NCBI RefSeq assembly: GCF_000237325.1
Contig: NC_017542.1
Coordinates: forward strand, 2,452,501-2,516,500
Reading direction: 5' to 3'
Origin: Paenibacillus polymyxa M1
Lineage (GTDB): Bacteria > Bacillota > Bacilli > Paenibacillales > Paenibacillaceae
DNA length: 64,000 nt
Shown: positions 24,742 to 32,323 of the stretch, in pieces
How the letters are laid out: the number at the start of each line of letters is the position of its first letter
Numbering within the stretch: position 1 is the stretch's first letter
Notes under the pieces: model-generated
What the model was told of the DNA's origin: nothing
The model's input: only the letters and a program-made list of their open reading frames with translations
The model's database searches: none
Made by a program: the position numbers and the translations under genes

Positions 24742-27369
24742 ATGGCAGTATTATCAACTGGACCCATTGCAAACGATCCTGTTCTAGGAGTCAGACCCAC
24801 CCAACTGGTCACTGTAAAAATAGATAACCGAGATTCTGTAAATTCTTCTACTGTTTTAATTGAGGGTTTTATTTTAAACGGTAGCAGAACATTATATGTA
24901 CAACAACTAGTGGCAGTGGGGCCCAATGTGGTTTTAACTAGGAATTTCTTTGCAGGTTTCGACGCATTTGAATTCGTGTTTACCACAAGCGGGCCAGCAG
25001 AGGATGAAACTCAAATTTCTGTTTGGGGTAAAGATGCATTGGGGCAATTAGTACCTGCGCATCGGTTAGTATCTGATGAACTTTTAGGAACCGATCAAGG
25101 CGTCCAAGGACCTCAGGGTGTTCAAGGACCTCAAGGTGTTCAAGGGTCTCAGGGTGTTCAAGGAGCACAAGGTGTTCAAGGACCGCAGGGTGTCCAAGGA
25201 CCGCAGGGTGTCCAAGGACCTCAAGGTGTTCAAGGGCCTCAGGGTGCTCAAGGACCTCAAGGTGTTCAAGGCGTCCAAGGTGTCCAAGGACCTCAAGGTG
25301 TTCAAGGGCCTCAGGGTGCTCAAGGACCTCAAGGTGTTCAAGGCGTTCAAGGCGACCAAGGCCCTCAGGGAGTCCAAGGCGATCAAGGACCTCAAGGAGT
25401 TCAAGGCGACCAAGGCCCTCAAGGCGTTCAAGGTGTCCAAGGCGACCAAGGACCTCAAGGCGTTCAAGGTGTCCAAGGCGACCAAGGACCTCAGGGAGTT
25501 CAAGGAGCCCAAGGCGACCAAGGTCCTCTAGGTGTTCAAGGCCCTCAAGGCGACCAAGGCCCTCAAGGAGTTCAAGGCGTCCAAGGCGACCAAGGCCCTC
25601 AGGGAGTCCAAGGCGATCAAGGACCTCAGGGAGTTCAAGGTGTCCAAGGAGACCAAGGCCCTCAAGGAGTTCAAGGCGTCCAAGGCGACCAAGGCCCTCA
25701 AGGAGTTCAAGGCGTCCAAGGCGATCAAGGCCCTCAGGGAGTTCAAGGCGTCCAAGGCGACCAAGGCCCTCAAGGAGTTCAAGGCGTCCAAGGCGACCAA
25801 GGACCTCAAGGCGTTCAAGGAGCCCAAGGTGACCAAGGACCTCAGGGAGTCCAAGGCGATCAAGGACCTCAAGGAGTTCAAGGAGCCCAAGGCGACCAAG
25901 GCCCTCAAGGAGTTCAGGGAGCCCAAGGTGACCAAGGACCTCAAGGAGTTCAAGGAGCCCAAGGCGACCAAGGTCCTCTAGGTGCTCAAGGCCCTCAAGG
26001 CGACCAAGGCCCTCAAGGAGTTCAAGGCGTCCAAGGCGACCAAGGCCCTCAGGGAGTTCAGGGAGCCCAAGGAGACCAAGGACCTCAAGGAGCCCAAGGC
26101 GATCAAGGCCCTCAAGGCGTTCAAGGAGCCCAAGGTGACCAAGGCCCTCAGGGAGTTCAAGGCGTCCAAGGCGACCAAGGACCTCAAGGAGTTCAGGGAG
26201 TCCAAGGCGATCAAGGACCTCAGGGAGTTCAAGGTGTCCAAGGCGACCAAGGCCCTCAAGGCGTTCAAGGCGTCCAAGGCGACCAAGGACCTCAGGGAGT
26301 TCAGGGAGCCCAAGGCGACCAAGGACCTCAAGGAGTTCAAGGCGTCCAAGGTGACCAAGGACCTCAGGGAGTTCAAGGAGCCCAAGGTGACCAAGGACCT
26401 CAGGGAGTTCAAGGCGACCAAGGCGACCAAGGACCTCAGGGAGTTCAGGGCGTCCAAGGCGACCAAGGACCTCAGGGAGTTCAAGGCGTCCAAGGCGACC
26501 AAGGCCCTCAAGGCGTTCAAGGAGCCCAAGGCGACCAAGGCCCTCAAGGAGTCCAGGGAGCCCAAGGCGATCAAGGACCTCAAGGCGTTCAAGGAGCCCA
26601 AGGCGACCAAGGACCTCAAGGAGTTCAAGGCGTCCAAGGAGACCAAGGACCTCAGGGAGTTCAAGGAGCCCAAGGCGACCAAGGCCCTCAGGGTGTTCAA
26701 GGTGTCCAAGGAGACCAAGGCCCTCAGGGTGTTCAGGGAGCTCAAGGCGACCAAGGACCTCAAGGTGTTCAGGGCGTCCAAGGTGCTCAAGGCCCTCTAG
26801 GTCCACAAGGTGTTCAAGGCCCTCTAGGTGCTCAAGGCCCTCTAGGTCCACAAGGTGCTGAAGGCCCTCTAGGTGCTCAAGGCCCTCAAGGCGACCAAGG
26901 CCCTCAAGGAGTTCAAGGCGTCCAAGGAGACCAAGGTCCTCAGGGAATTCAAGGAGCCCAAGGCGACCAAGGTCCTCTAGGTGCTCAAGGCCCTCAAGGC
27001 GACCAAGGTCCTCAAGGAGTTCAAGGCGTCCAAGGCGACCAAGGCCCTCAGGGAATTCAAGGAGCCCAAGGCGACCAAGGTCCTCTAGGTGCTCAAGGCC
27101 CTCAAGGGGTTCAAGGAGACCAAGGCCCTCAAGGAGTTCAAGGCGTCCAAGGAGACCAAGGCCCTCAAGGAGTTCAAGGCGTCCAAGGAGACCAAGGTCC
27201 TCAGGGAATTCAAGGAGCCCAAGGAGACCAAGGTCCTCTAGGTGCTCAAGGCCCTCAAGGAGACCAAGGCCCTCAGGGAGTTCAAGGCGTCCAAGGCGAC
27301 CAAGGTCCTCAAGGAGTTCAAGGCGTCCAAGGCGATCAAGGCCCTCAAGGCGTCCAAGGCATTTTGTAA
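24742..27369 (+). CDS. collagen-like repeat protein, Gln-rich (Gly-X-Gln triplets)
   Basis: 875 residues. An N-terminal globular domain of about 119 residues (paralogous to the gene at 24251) is followed by 252 consecutive Gly-X-Y triplets running to the last residue. The Y position is Gln in almost every triplet (GPQ, GVQ, GDQ, GAQ), with GPL the main exception. There is no C-terminal domain and no signal peptide. The N-terminal domain without a secretion signal fits a spore-surface (exosporium-type) or filament protein, as in BclA-like proteins, but neither localisation is shown here. The flanking glycosyltransferases suggest it may be glycosylated. GGAGGG precedes the ATG. Confidence 0.88.
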   Translation: MAVLSTGPIANDPVLGVRPTQLVTVKIDNRDSVNSSTVLIEGFILNGSRTLYVQQLVAVGPNVVLTRNFFAGFDAFEFVFTTSGPAEDETQISVWGKDALGQLVPAHRLVSDELLGTDQGVQGPQGVQGPQGVQGSQGVQGAQGVQGPQGVQGPQGVQGPQGVQGPQGAQGPQGVQGVQGVQGPQGVQGPQGAQGPQGVQGVQGDQGPQGVQGDQGPQGVQGDQGPQGVQGVQGDQGPQGVQGVQGDQGPQGVQGAQGDQGPLGVQGPQGDQGPQGVQGVQGDQGPQGVQGDQGPQGVQGVQGDQGPQGVQGVQGDQGPQGVQGVQGDQGPQGVQGVQGDQGPQGVQGVQGDQGPQGVQGAQGDQGPQGVQGDQGPQGVQGAQGDQGPQGVQGAQGDQGPQGVQGAQGDQGPLGAQGPQGDQGPQGVQGVQGDQGPQGVQGAQGDQGPQGAQGDQGPQGVQGAQGDQGPQGVQGVQGDQGPQGVQGVQGDQGPQGVQGVQGDQGPQGVQGVQGDQGPQGVQGAQGDQGPQGVQGVQGDQGPQGVQGAQGDQGPQGVQGDQGDQGPQGVQGVQGDQGPQGVQGVQGDQGPQGVQGAQGDQGPQGVQGAQGDQGPQGVQGAQGDQGPQGVQGVQGDQGPQGVQGAQGDQGPQGVQGVQGDQGPQGVQGAQGDQGPQGVQGVQGAQGPLGPQGVQGPLGAQGPLGPQGAEGPLGAQGPQGDQGPQGVQGVQGDQGPQGIQGAQGDQGPLGAQGPQGDQGPQGVQGVQGDQGPQGIQGAQGDQGPLGAQGPQGVQGDQGPQGVQGVQGDQGPQGVQGVQGDQGPQGIQGAQGDQGPLGAQGPQGDQGPQGVQGVQGDQGPQGVQGVQGDQGPQGVQGIL
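25099..27366 (+). repeat. collagen-coding tandem repeat, about 2.27 kb
   Basis: The region consists of 9-base triplet units (type GGA-GTT-CAA, CCT-CAA) arranged in higher-order blocks of about 27 and 36 bases that encode GDQGPQGVQGVQ-type units. Gln is nearly always CAA, with occasional CAG. Third-position changes in Gly and Pro codons are scattered through it. Such an array is likely to expand, shrink and recombine, and may be misassembled in short-read genomes. Confidence 0.92.
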
Positions 27370-27390
27370 GCTTAAGGTCAAGGTATATTT

Positions 27391-27432
27391 AGAGGACTCA
27401 AAAGTTATTTATAACTTTTGGGTCCTTTTTTT
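27391..27432 (+). terminator. terminator after the collagen-like gene
   Basis: Arms AGGACTCAAAAGTTA and TAACTTTTGGGTCCT form a hairpin followed by seven T. Confidence 0.9.
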
Positions 27433-27471
27433 GTTTTAAGTTAATATTTTGCAGTTCTGCTGTAAAAAAAA

Positions 27472-27519
27472 CCTTTGTCGAAGCTCCATGGAAATAATTC
27501 CAAGAGACTTCGACAAAGG
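27472..27519 (-). terminator. terminator of the leftward glycosyltransferase gene
   Basis: Perfect 12-base arms (CCTTTGTCGAAG / CTTCGACAAAGG) are followed, on the minus strand, by a run of eight T. It sits about 50 bases after the stop codon of the gene at 27568. Confidence 0.85.
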
Positions 27520-27567
27520 CATTGGAAAATAATTGTTGGCCAATATTCTATTCAGCATTGTTGTAAT

Positions 27568-29103
27568 TTAGGGCAACACAACCACTTTCTCTTTACAGGA
27601 CGCAACAAATTTTGCATATTGAATACAAGTTTCTAATGAATCATTTGGCTCCATAGGCCACCATCGTATGGCTCCCCTGGGAGCTTTGGAGGCATAGGTT
27701 TCGATTTCTGATGGAATTCGACCTACAACCACAATTTCGATCTCCCTAAAGTTGTTTTCAATGCCCTTTTGGAGTGTCTTATTTAATTGCGTATGCTCTA
27801 TTTCAGGGCAGGAATGGGGGATAGGGAACAATATCGAGAATCTTGAGGTATCTTCTTGAATAACGTGAGCAGATTTCCGGGCAGGATCATCCGTAGAAGT
27901 CTCCCATATACGACGATAAGGCAATAGCTGTGGTAAATCGAATTCTTTCAATCTCATTTGAATCCTTTGAAAATTAGATCTATATAGTTCCCCTACAAGA
28001 ATCTGAATCTGCTTATTTCTGAGGAATGTAGTGTTATTTCCTTGTTCGTTACGATATTGGATATATATCAAATCGGGGATGTTTACAAATTTAGTGCAAA
28101 GAAACGTCCGGACCAGCATATCGTAATCATCTGCTACCAGTAGTTCATTGCGATGGCCTCCGATCAGATGATAACAGTCCCTCGTCCACGCACGTGGATG
28201 ATTGGGTAAACCGACCAGATGACGAATGGTTTTGCCATTAATGGTCGTATGTTTTTGTACATTTTGCCATCTGTTCATATCATGCAGCCAGACTCGATAA
28301 TGAACACTGTAACCAAAGCCACAATCCCAGCCGTACCAATGCGCATGATTGCTCCCTGCATACACCTCAGCGCAATCCCCATAAACAAAGCCACAGTCAG
28401 GGTTTTGTTGAAATGCTTTGACGATTTTCTCTAGGCAGTCAGGAGTTAGCTCATCATCATGATCAACTTCTACTAAAATTTCCCCTGTACATAGACCGGC
28501 TGCAAACCTTTTGATAGCCCCTATATAACCATTGCGGGAATCTTGGCGGTATCTTCGCACACGGTGATCCTCTAAAGGTAGTAAATACTCCTTGTATGTC
28601 TCATCTTCATCACCGGAATCATCCACGATTACCCATTCCCAGTTCTTGTAGGTCTGCTTCAATAAAGATTGATAAGGTCGTTGAATTTTTTCTTTTGATC
28701 TGTAACTGGCAGTAAACACGGATATTAAAGGTGTGTTTGAAGAGAATTGTGTTGGAGGAATCGTTCTATTCTCCGGAAGAGGATCTGTTGCCTTAAGCCA
28801 GCAGAAAAATAAATGCATAGGTTGAATTTCGTCTGGTGATTGGAAGTGTAACCAGCGTTTTTTTTCGTGACCAGGTAACGCTTTTAGTGCTGAAAATTCT
28901 CCCCACTCTTCTCCGAGCGAGACGTAAACCCGAGGTTTTTGGAGGCTATTGTCTATAAGTGGTTGATCAGCCTCATACAAGTTTATTGTAATGTGATTCT
29001 CTTCCAATCTATCTATCAATTCTTTTACATGATCCTTTAAAACCTTCTTCGATACAAATAAATGAGCTGTCAGTAGCGGAGTGAAATTCAATGACATGAT
29101 CAT
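27568..29103 (-). CDS. glycosyltransferase family 2 protein, two-part
   Basis: 511 residues. An N-terminal part of about 125 residues has no clear family. A GT2 domain follows (about 130-370) with LISVFTASYRSKEKI, the nucleotide-binding VIVDDSGDEDE, and the DxD motif EVDHDDELTPD. A C-terminal part of about 120 residues may be a degenerate second domain. It runs opposite to the collagen-like gene and towards it. Size and layout suit a transferase that decorates a surface protein or glycan; the sugar is unknown. ATGs at 29103 and 29097 are both possible. Confidence 0.85.
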   Translation of the reverse strand: MIMSLNFTPLLTAHLFVSKKVLKDHVKELIDRLEENHITINLYEADQPLIDNSLQKPRVYVSLGEEWGEFSALKALPGHEKKRWLHFQSPDEIQPMHLFFCWLKATDPLPENRTIPPTQFSSNTPLISVFTASYRSKEKIQRPYQSLLKQTYKNWEWVIVDDSGDEDETYKEYLLPLEDHRVRRYRQDSRNGYIGAIKRFAAGLCTGEILVEVDHDDELTPDCLEKIVKAFQQNPDCGFVYGDCAEVYAGSNHAHWYGWDCGFGYSVHYRVWLHDMNRWQNVQKHTTINGKTIRHLVGLPNHPRAWTRDCYHLIGGHRNELLVADDYDMLVRTFLCTKFVNIPDLIYIQYRNEQGNNTTFLRNKQIQILVGELYRSNFQRIQMRLKEFDLPQLLPYRRIWETSTDDPARKSAHVIQEDTSRFSILFPIPHSCPEIEHTQLNKTLQKGIENNFREIEIVVVGRIPSEIETYASKAPRGAIRWWPMEPNDSLETCIQYAKFVASCKEKVVVLP

Positions 29104-29340
29104 TCCCCTTTACCAGTTTCGAACACCAACGAGAGGGAGGTGCCGATTCAGATGTTAGTATTGTTTTTATTGAAACATCCATTTTCCCGGCATCATTTTA
29201 TTTTTCAGCAATATATATGTATATGTATGTGTATGTGTTCGGGGATGTGAGGAAAATGCCAGCCCATGTGAACATAGCAAATTAAATCGTTTGAAACCTC
29301 CGGCGTAGACACCTAAGCATAAAGGAAAGGTGGAGTAAGC

Positions 29341-30207
29341 GTGCAATGCCCATTAGTAAGTGTAGTTATACCTGCATATAATCGGCCGCATACACTAAAA
29401 ATCGCCATCGACAGTGTATTGGAACAAACTTATCCGAACATCGAAATCATTATCTGTGATGACAGTACAACGAATGAAGTACAAGAAATGCTTGATTCTT
29501 ATTTAGATTCTTTTCCCCAAATTAAATATTATAAAAATGATAAAAATCTTTTTCTCGAAAATTGGCATAAATGTTTTGATTTGGCGTCAGGTGAATATAT
29601 CAATTATTTGATGGATGACGACATGTTTCAAAAAGAAAAAATAGCAAGGATGATCTATTTTTTTGAAAATTTCGAAAACATCACACTGGTTACCTCGTAT
29701 CGGCAAACCATGGATGAATCAGGGACTATTCTCCCACCGCTCTATGCAACGGAAAGGCTGTACGAGGAAACAAGGATCATGGACGGAAGAATGTTGGCAA
29801 ACGTTGCATTAACTCGTTGTTTAAATGTGATTGGGGAACCTACAACAGTGTTTTTCAAAAAAGCAGATCTTATCGAACGGTTTGGGGTTTATAAAGGAAA
29901 ACAGTATTCTCTTCTTAATGATTTAGCTTCCTGGTTGAACTTACTATCCAAAGGAAAAGCAGTTTATATTCCTGAAGCACTAAGCTATTTCCGAATACAT
30001 CCCAATCAAAATAATCAGACGCTTGGTCAAAATGCGTTCACGGAATGGTTAGATATTATGATTGCCTCAAGAGACGATGGATTTCTTGATACTGATGATT
30101 TGTTTAAAACTGCACTTCATGCTTATCAGGAACGTATAAGGGGTCGTCCACAATTTGTTGCAGATATCGAGCGAATTGAAATGATATTAAAAACATTGGA
30201 ATCCTAG
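29341..30207 (+). CDS. glycosyltransferase family 2
   Basis: 288 residues beginning with GTG after GGAAAGGTGGAG. The domain opens with PLVSVVIPAYNRPHTLKIAI, has the IIICDDST motif and a DxD-like YLMDDDMFQKEK near residue 98. It is the first gene of a rightward run with a DegT aminotransferase and a NeuD-like acyltransferase, so it probably transfers the amino sugar these enzymes make. The acceptor is not known. Confidence 0.88.
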   Translation: MQCPLVSVVIPAYNRPHTLKIAIDSVLEQTYPNIEIIICDDSTTNEVQEMLDSYLDSFPQIKYYKNDKNLFLENWHKCFDLASGEYINYLMDDDMFQKEKIARMIYFFENFENITLVTSYRQTMDESGTILPPLYATERLYEETRIMDGRMLANVALTRCLNVIGEPTTVFFKKADLIERFGVYKGKQYSLLNDLASWLNLLSKGKAVYIPEALSYFRIHPNQNNQTLGQNAFTEWLDIMIASRDDGFLDTDDLFKTALHAYQERIRGRPQFVADIERIEMILKTLES

Positions 30208-30240
30208 TCTGCTCATCCCATATGCGAAGGAGGCTGGCTC

Positions 30241-31380
30241 ATGTTCGATATTCCCTTTTTACGACCTAATTTAGTAAAAAAGGAACGATTTATTTCCAAT
30301 TTTGAGAAAATAGAAGAGACCCGGATTTACTCCAATTATGGTCCCTTAAATAACCTGTTTGAAGAGCGGGTCATTGCGCAAATGTTTGATGGAATCGGTT
30401 CGGCTGTGACCGTTCATAACGCTACTATTGGCTTGATTTTGGCGATCGCCCAAAGCAAGCGACCACAGGGCAAATATGCAGTTATGCCAAGTTTTACTTT
30501 TGCGGCCACCCCACTTGCTGCTGAGTGGTGTGGGTTAGAACCCTACTTCCTTGACATTGAACCGGAGAATTGGCAAATGAATAGGGAGCAGTTAGAGCAG
30601 ACAGTCAAGCTGCTGGGAGATGAGATTGCGGTAATCGTTCCATATGCCACTTTCGGTACAGCCATTGATTTATCCGTATATAATAAGCTGCAGGAGCAGG
30701 GAATTCCGGTAGTCATTGATGCTGCTGCCAGCTTTGGAACGATAACGCCCGAGGAAGCCACCCATTTTGGCAAAGGTTTTGGAGGGGCCGTAGTATTCAG
30801 CTTTCATGCCACCAAATCTTTTGGTATCGGAGAGGGTGGATTGGTATACAGTCTGGACCAAGATCTCATTAAGCGAATTCGTCAGGCAGGGAATTTCGGT
30901 TTCTCCAGCAGCAGGGAGTCTGTCACCCAAGGTCTTAACAGTAAGATATCCGAGTATACCGCTGCTATCGCTTTAGCCACCCTCGATCATTTTAAGACTG
31001 TACGGGAGAACAGAAGGACGATCTACGAATATTATCTTCAAGAACTGCTTCAAGCAGACTTATTAGAACGAGGATGGTCTATACAAAAAACGCAAGGATC
31101 AGTTGTCCATCAATTTATCCCTCTCCTTAGTCCGGATTCACACACGAATCAAGAGGTCGTTAAGTTATTAGCCTCTAATTCAATAGAAGCCAGAACCTAT
31201 TTTTCTCCGGCGTGCCATCAGCAGAAGCAGTTCCAAAGCTATACGCGGTCTACTCTTCGTGTTACCGAACATATTGCCAAACATATTGTCAGCCTGCCCT
31301 TGTGGGAAGAACTGGACGAGATTATTGTTCGAAGAATTGTAAACGTTCTAGGAAGCCTGGGAAAAGAGACAACCGGATGA
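30241..31380 (+). CDS. DegT/DnrJ/EryC1/StrS-family sugar aminotransferase
   Basis: 379 residues of a PLP-dependent fold-type I enzyme. The internal-aldimine lysine is Lys192 in FSFHATKSFGIGEGG, and the cofactor-binding Asp is in PVVIDAAASFG near residue 160. Family members put an amino group on a nucleotide-linked keto sugar. AAGGAGG precedes the ATG. The gene overlaps the acyltransferase by 4 bases, so the two steps (amination, then N-acylation) are probably consecutive. Confidence 0.88.
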   Translation: MFDIPFLRPNLVKKERFISNFEKIEETRIYSNYGPLNNLFEERVIAQMFDGIGSAVTVHNATIGLILAIAQSKRPQGKYAVMPSFTFAATPLAAEWCGLEPYFLDIEPENWQMNREQLEQTVKLLGDEIAVIVPYATFGTAIDLSVYNKLQEQGIPVVIDAAASFGTITPEEATHFGKGFGGAVVFSFHATKSFGIGEGGLVYSLDQDLIKRIRQAGNFGFSSSRESVTQGLNSKISEYTAAIALATLDHFKTVRENRRTIYEYYLQELLQADLLERGWSIQKTQGSVVHQFIPLLSPDSHTNQEVVKLLASNSIEARTYFSPACHQQKQFQSYTRSTLRVTEHIAKHIVSLPLWEELDEIIVRRIVNVLGSLGKETTG

Positions 31381-32018
31381 GGAAAATCGTGATTTGGGGA
31401 TCAGGCGGACATGCAAGGGAAATCAACTGGTTATGTGAAGAGCTAGGAGTGAAAGTGGCAGGTTTTTTGGACGAACGACCTGAGATGAAAGGGCAGATCG
31501 TAAATGGCGTTCCTGTACTGGGGACGTTGAATGACATTGAAGCGTTAAAATATGAGGTGGAGCTGATCTGTGCGGGGGTGGGTGACCCGGCATTAAAGAA
31601 GCGATTCGTTAATAATACAATTCAATTGGGATTTCGTATCGCAGCTCCGCTAATACATCCCCGTATTCGTTTGTCTCGAAGAAACACCATTGGAGAAGGA
31701 AGCATGGTCTTTGAAGGGGCTGTCCTGTCGGACAATATTAAGATCGGACAGCATGTAATTATCAATCGGAGTGTTAACGTGAGTCATGATGCGGTTATTG
31801 GCGATTATGTAACCATAGCCCCGGGTGTGAATCTGGCAGGCAATGTAACCATAGATGAGGGTGCCTATATCGGCATTGGTGCCTCGGTACGGGAGAAACG
31901 TCACATTGGTTGTTGGTCTATGATCGGTGGTGGGGCCTTTGTTAAAGAGGATATACCTGAATTTTCCATGGCTGCAGGTGTACCAGCAGTCGTTAAAAAA
32001 CAACTTGATATGTTCTGA
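31377..32018 (+). CDS. NeuD/PglD-type sugar O/N-acyltransferase
   Basis: 213 residues. An N-terminal Rossmann-like region begins RKIVIWGSGGHAREI, and a C-terminal left-handed beta-helix shows hexapeptide repeats (INRSVNVSHDAVIGDYVT, with the conserved His-Asp). This two-domain layout fits the PglD/NeuD family that acetylates amino sugars. The start at 31377 overlaps the aminotransferase stop (ATGA). With the DegT enzyme it would produce an acylamino sugar such as a bacillosamine- or quinovosamine-like unit; the exact sugar is not determined. Confidence 0.88.
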   Translation: MRKIVIWGSGGHAREINWLCEELGVKVAGFLDERPEMKGQIVNGVPVLGTLNDIEALKYEVELICAGVGDPALKKRFVNNTIQLGFRIAAPLIHPRIRLSRRNTIGEGSMVFEGAVLSDNIKIGQHVIINRSVNVSHDAVIGDYVTIAPGVNLAGNVTIDEGAYIGIGASVREKRHIGCWSMIGGGAFVKEDIPEFSMAAGVPAVVKKQLDMF

Positions 32019-32092
32019 TCTTCCTTCCTTTAAAATAGAGCGTAATCAAATTTGCAGCAATATGCTTGGCAATAAAGTGATTTACCTGTCAA

Positions 32093-32150
32093 AAGGCTGT
32101 ACCGGAAAAGGTTCTTATGACCTGACCCCGGCACGGCCTTATTATATTTT
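32093..32150 (+). terminator. probable terminator of the glycan operon
   Basis: Arms AAGGCTGTACCGG and CCGGCACGGCCTT pair over 13 positions with one mismatch and one wobble. The T tract that follows is interrupted (ATTATATTTT), so termination may be partial. Confidence 0.55.
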
Positions 32151-32222
32151 AAGCTAGACGATATATTCGTGTTACATATGGATAAAATTAAAATTTATTT
32201 TTGATTATTTTTGTATTTTATA

Positions 32223-32251
32223 TTTTCAAATTAAAACAAAAGTGTTATAGT
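32223..32251 (+). promoter_or_regulatory. promoter of the rhamnose aldolase gene
   Basis: TTTTCA and TATAGT are separated by 17 bases, about 70 bases before the start codon, in a very AT-rich region. No operator palindrome like the one at 34520 is visible here. Confidence 0.45.
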
Positions 32252-32323
32252 CTCCATAAACAAAAAATATCCACCTTAATAAAACAATTCAAAACCAAAA
32301 CAGAACTTGGAGGTCTTTTTCCT

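Noticed and set aside
24980..26851. A 623-codon minus-strand frame and several long plus-strand frames in the collagen region
   Set aside because: They are by-products of the 9-base repeat, which lacks stop codons in several frames. Their products are low-complexity Leu/Glu or Lys/Ala strings without starts or domains.
20513..27366. CRISPR array
   Set aside because: Both repeat regions are contiguous coding repeats without unique spacers, and no cas genes are present.
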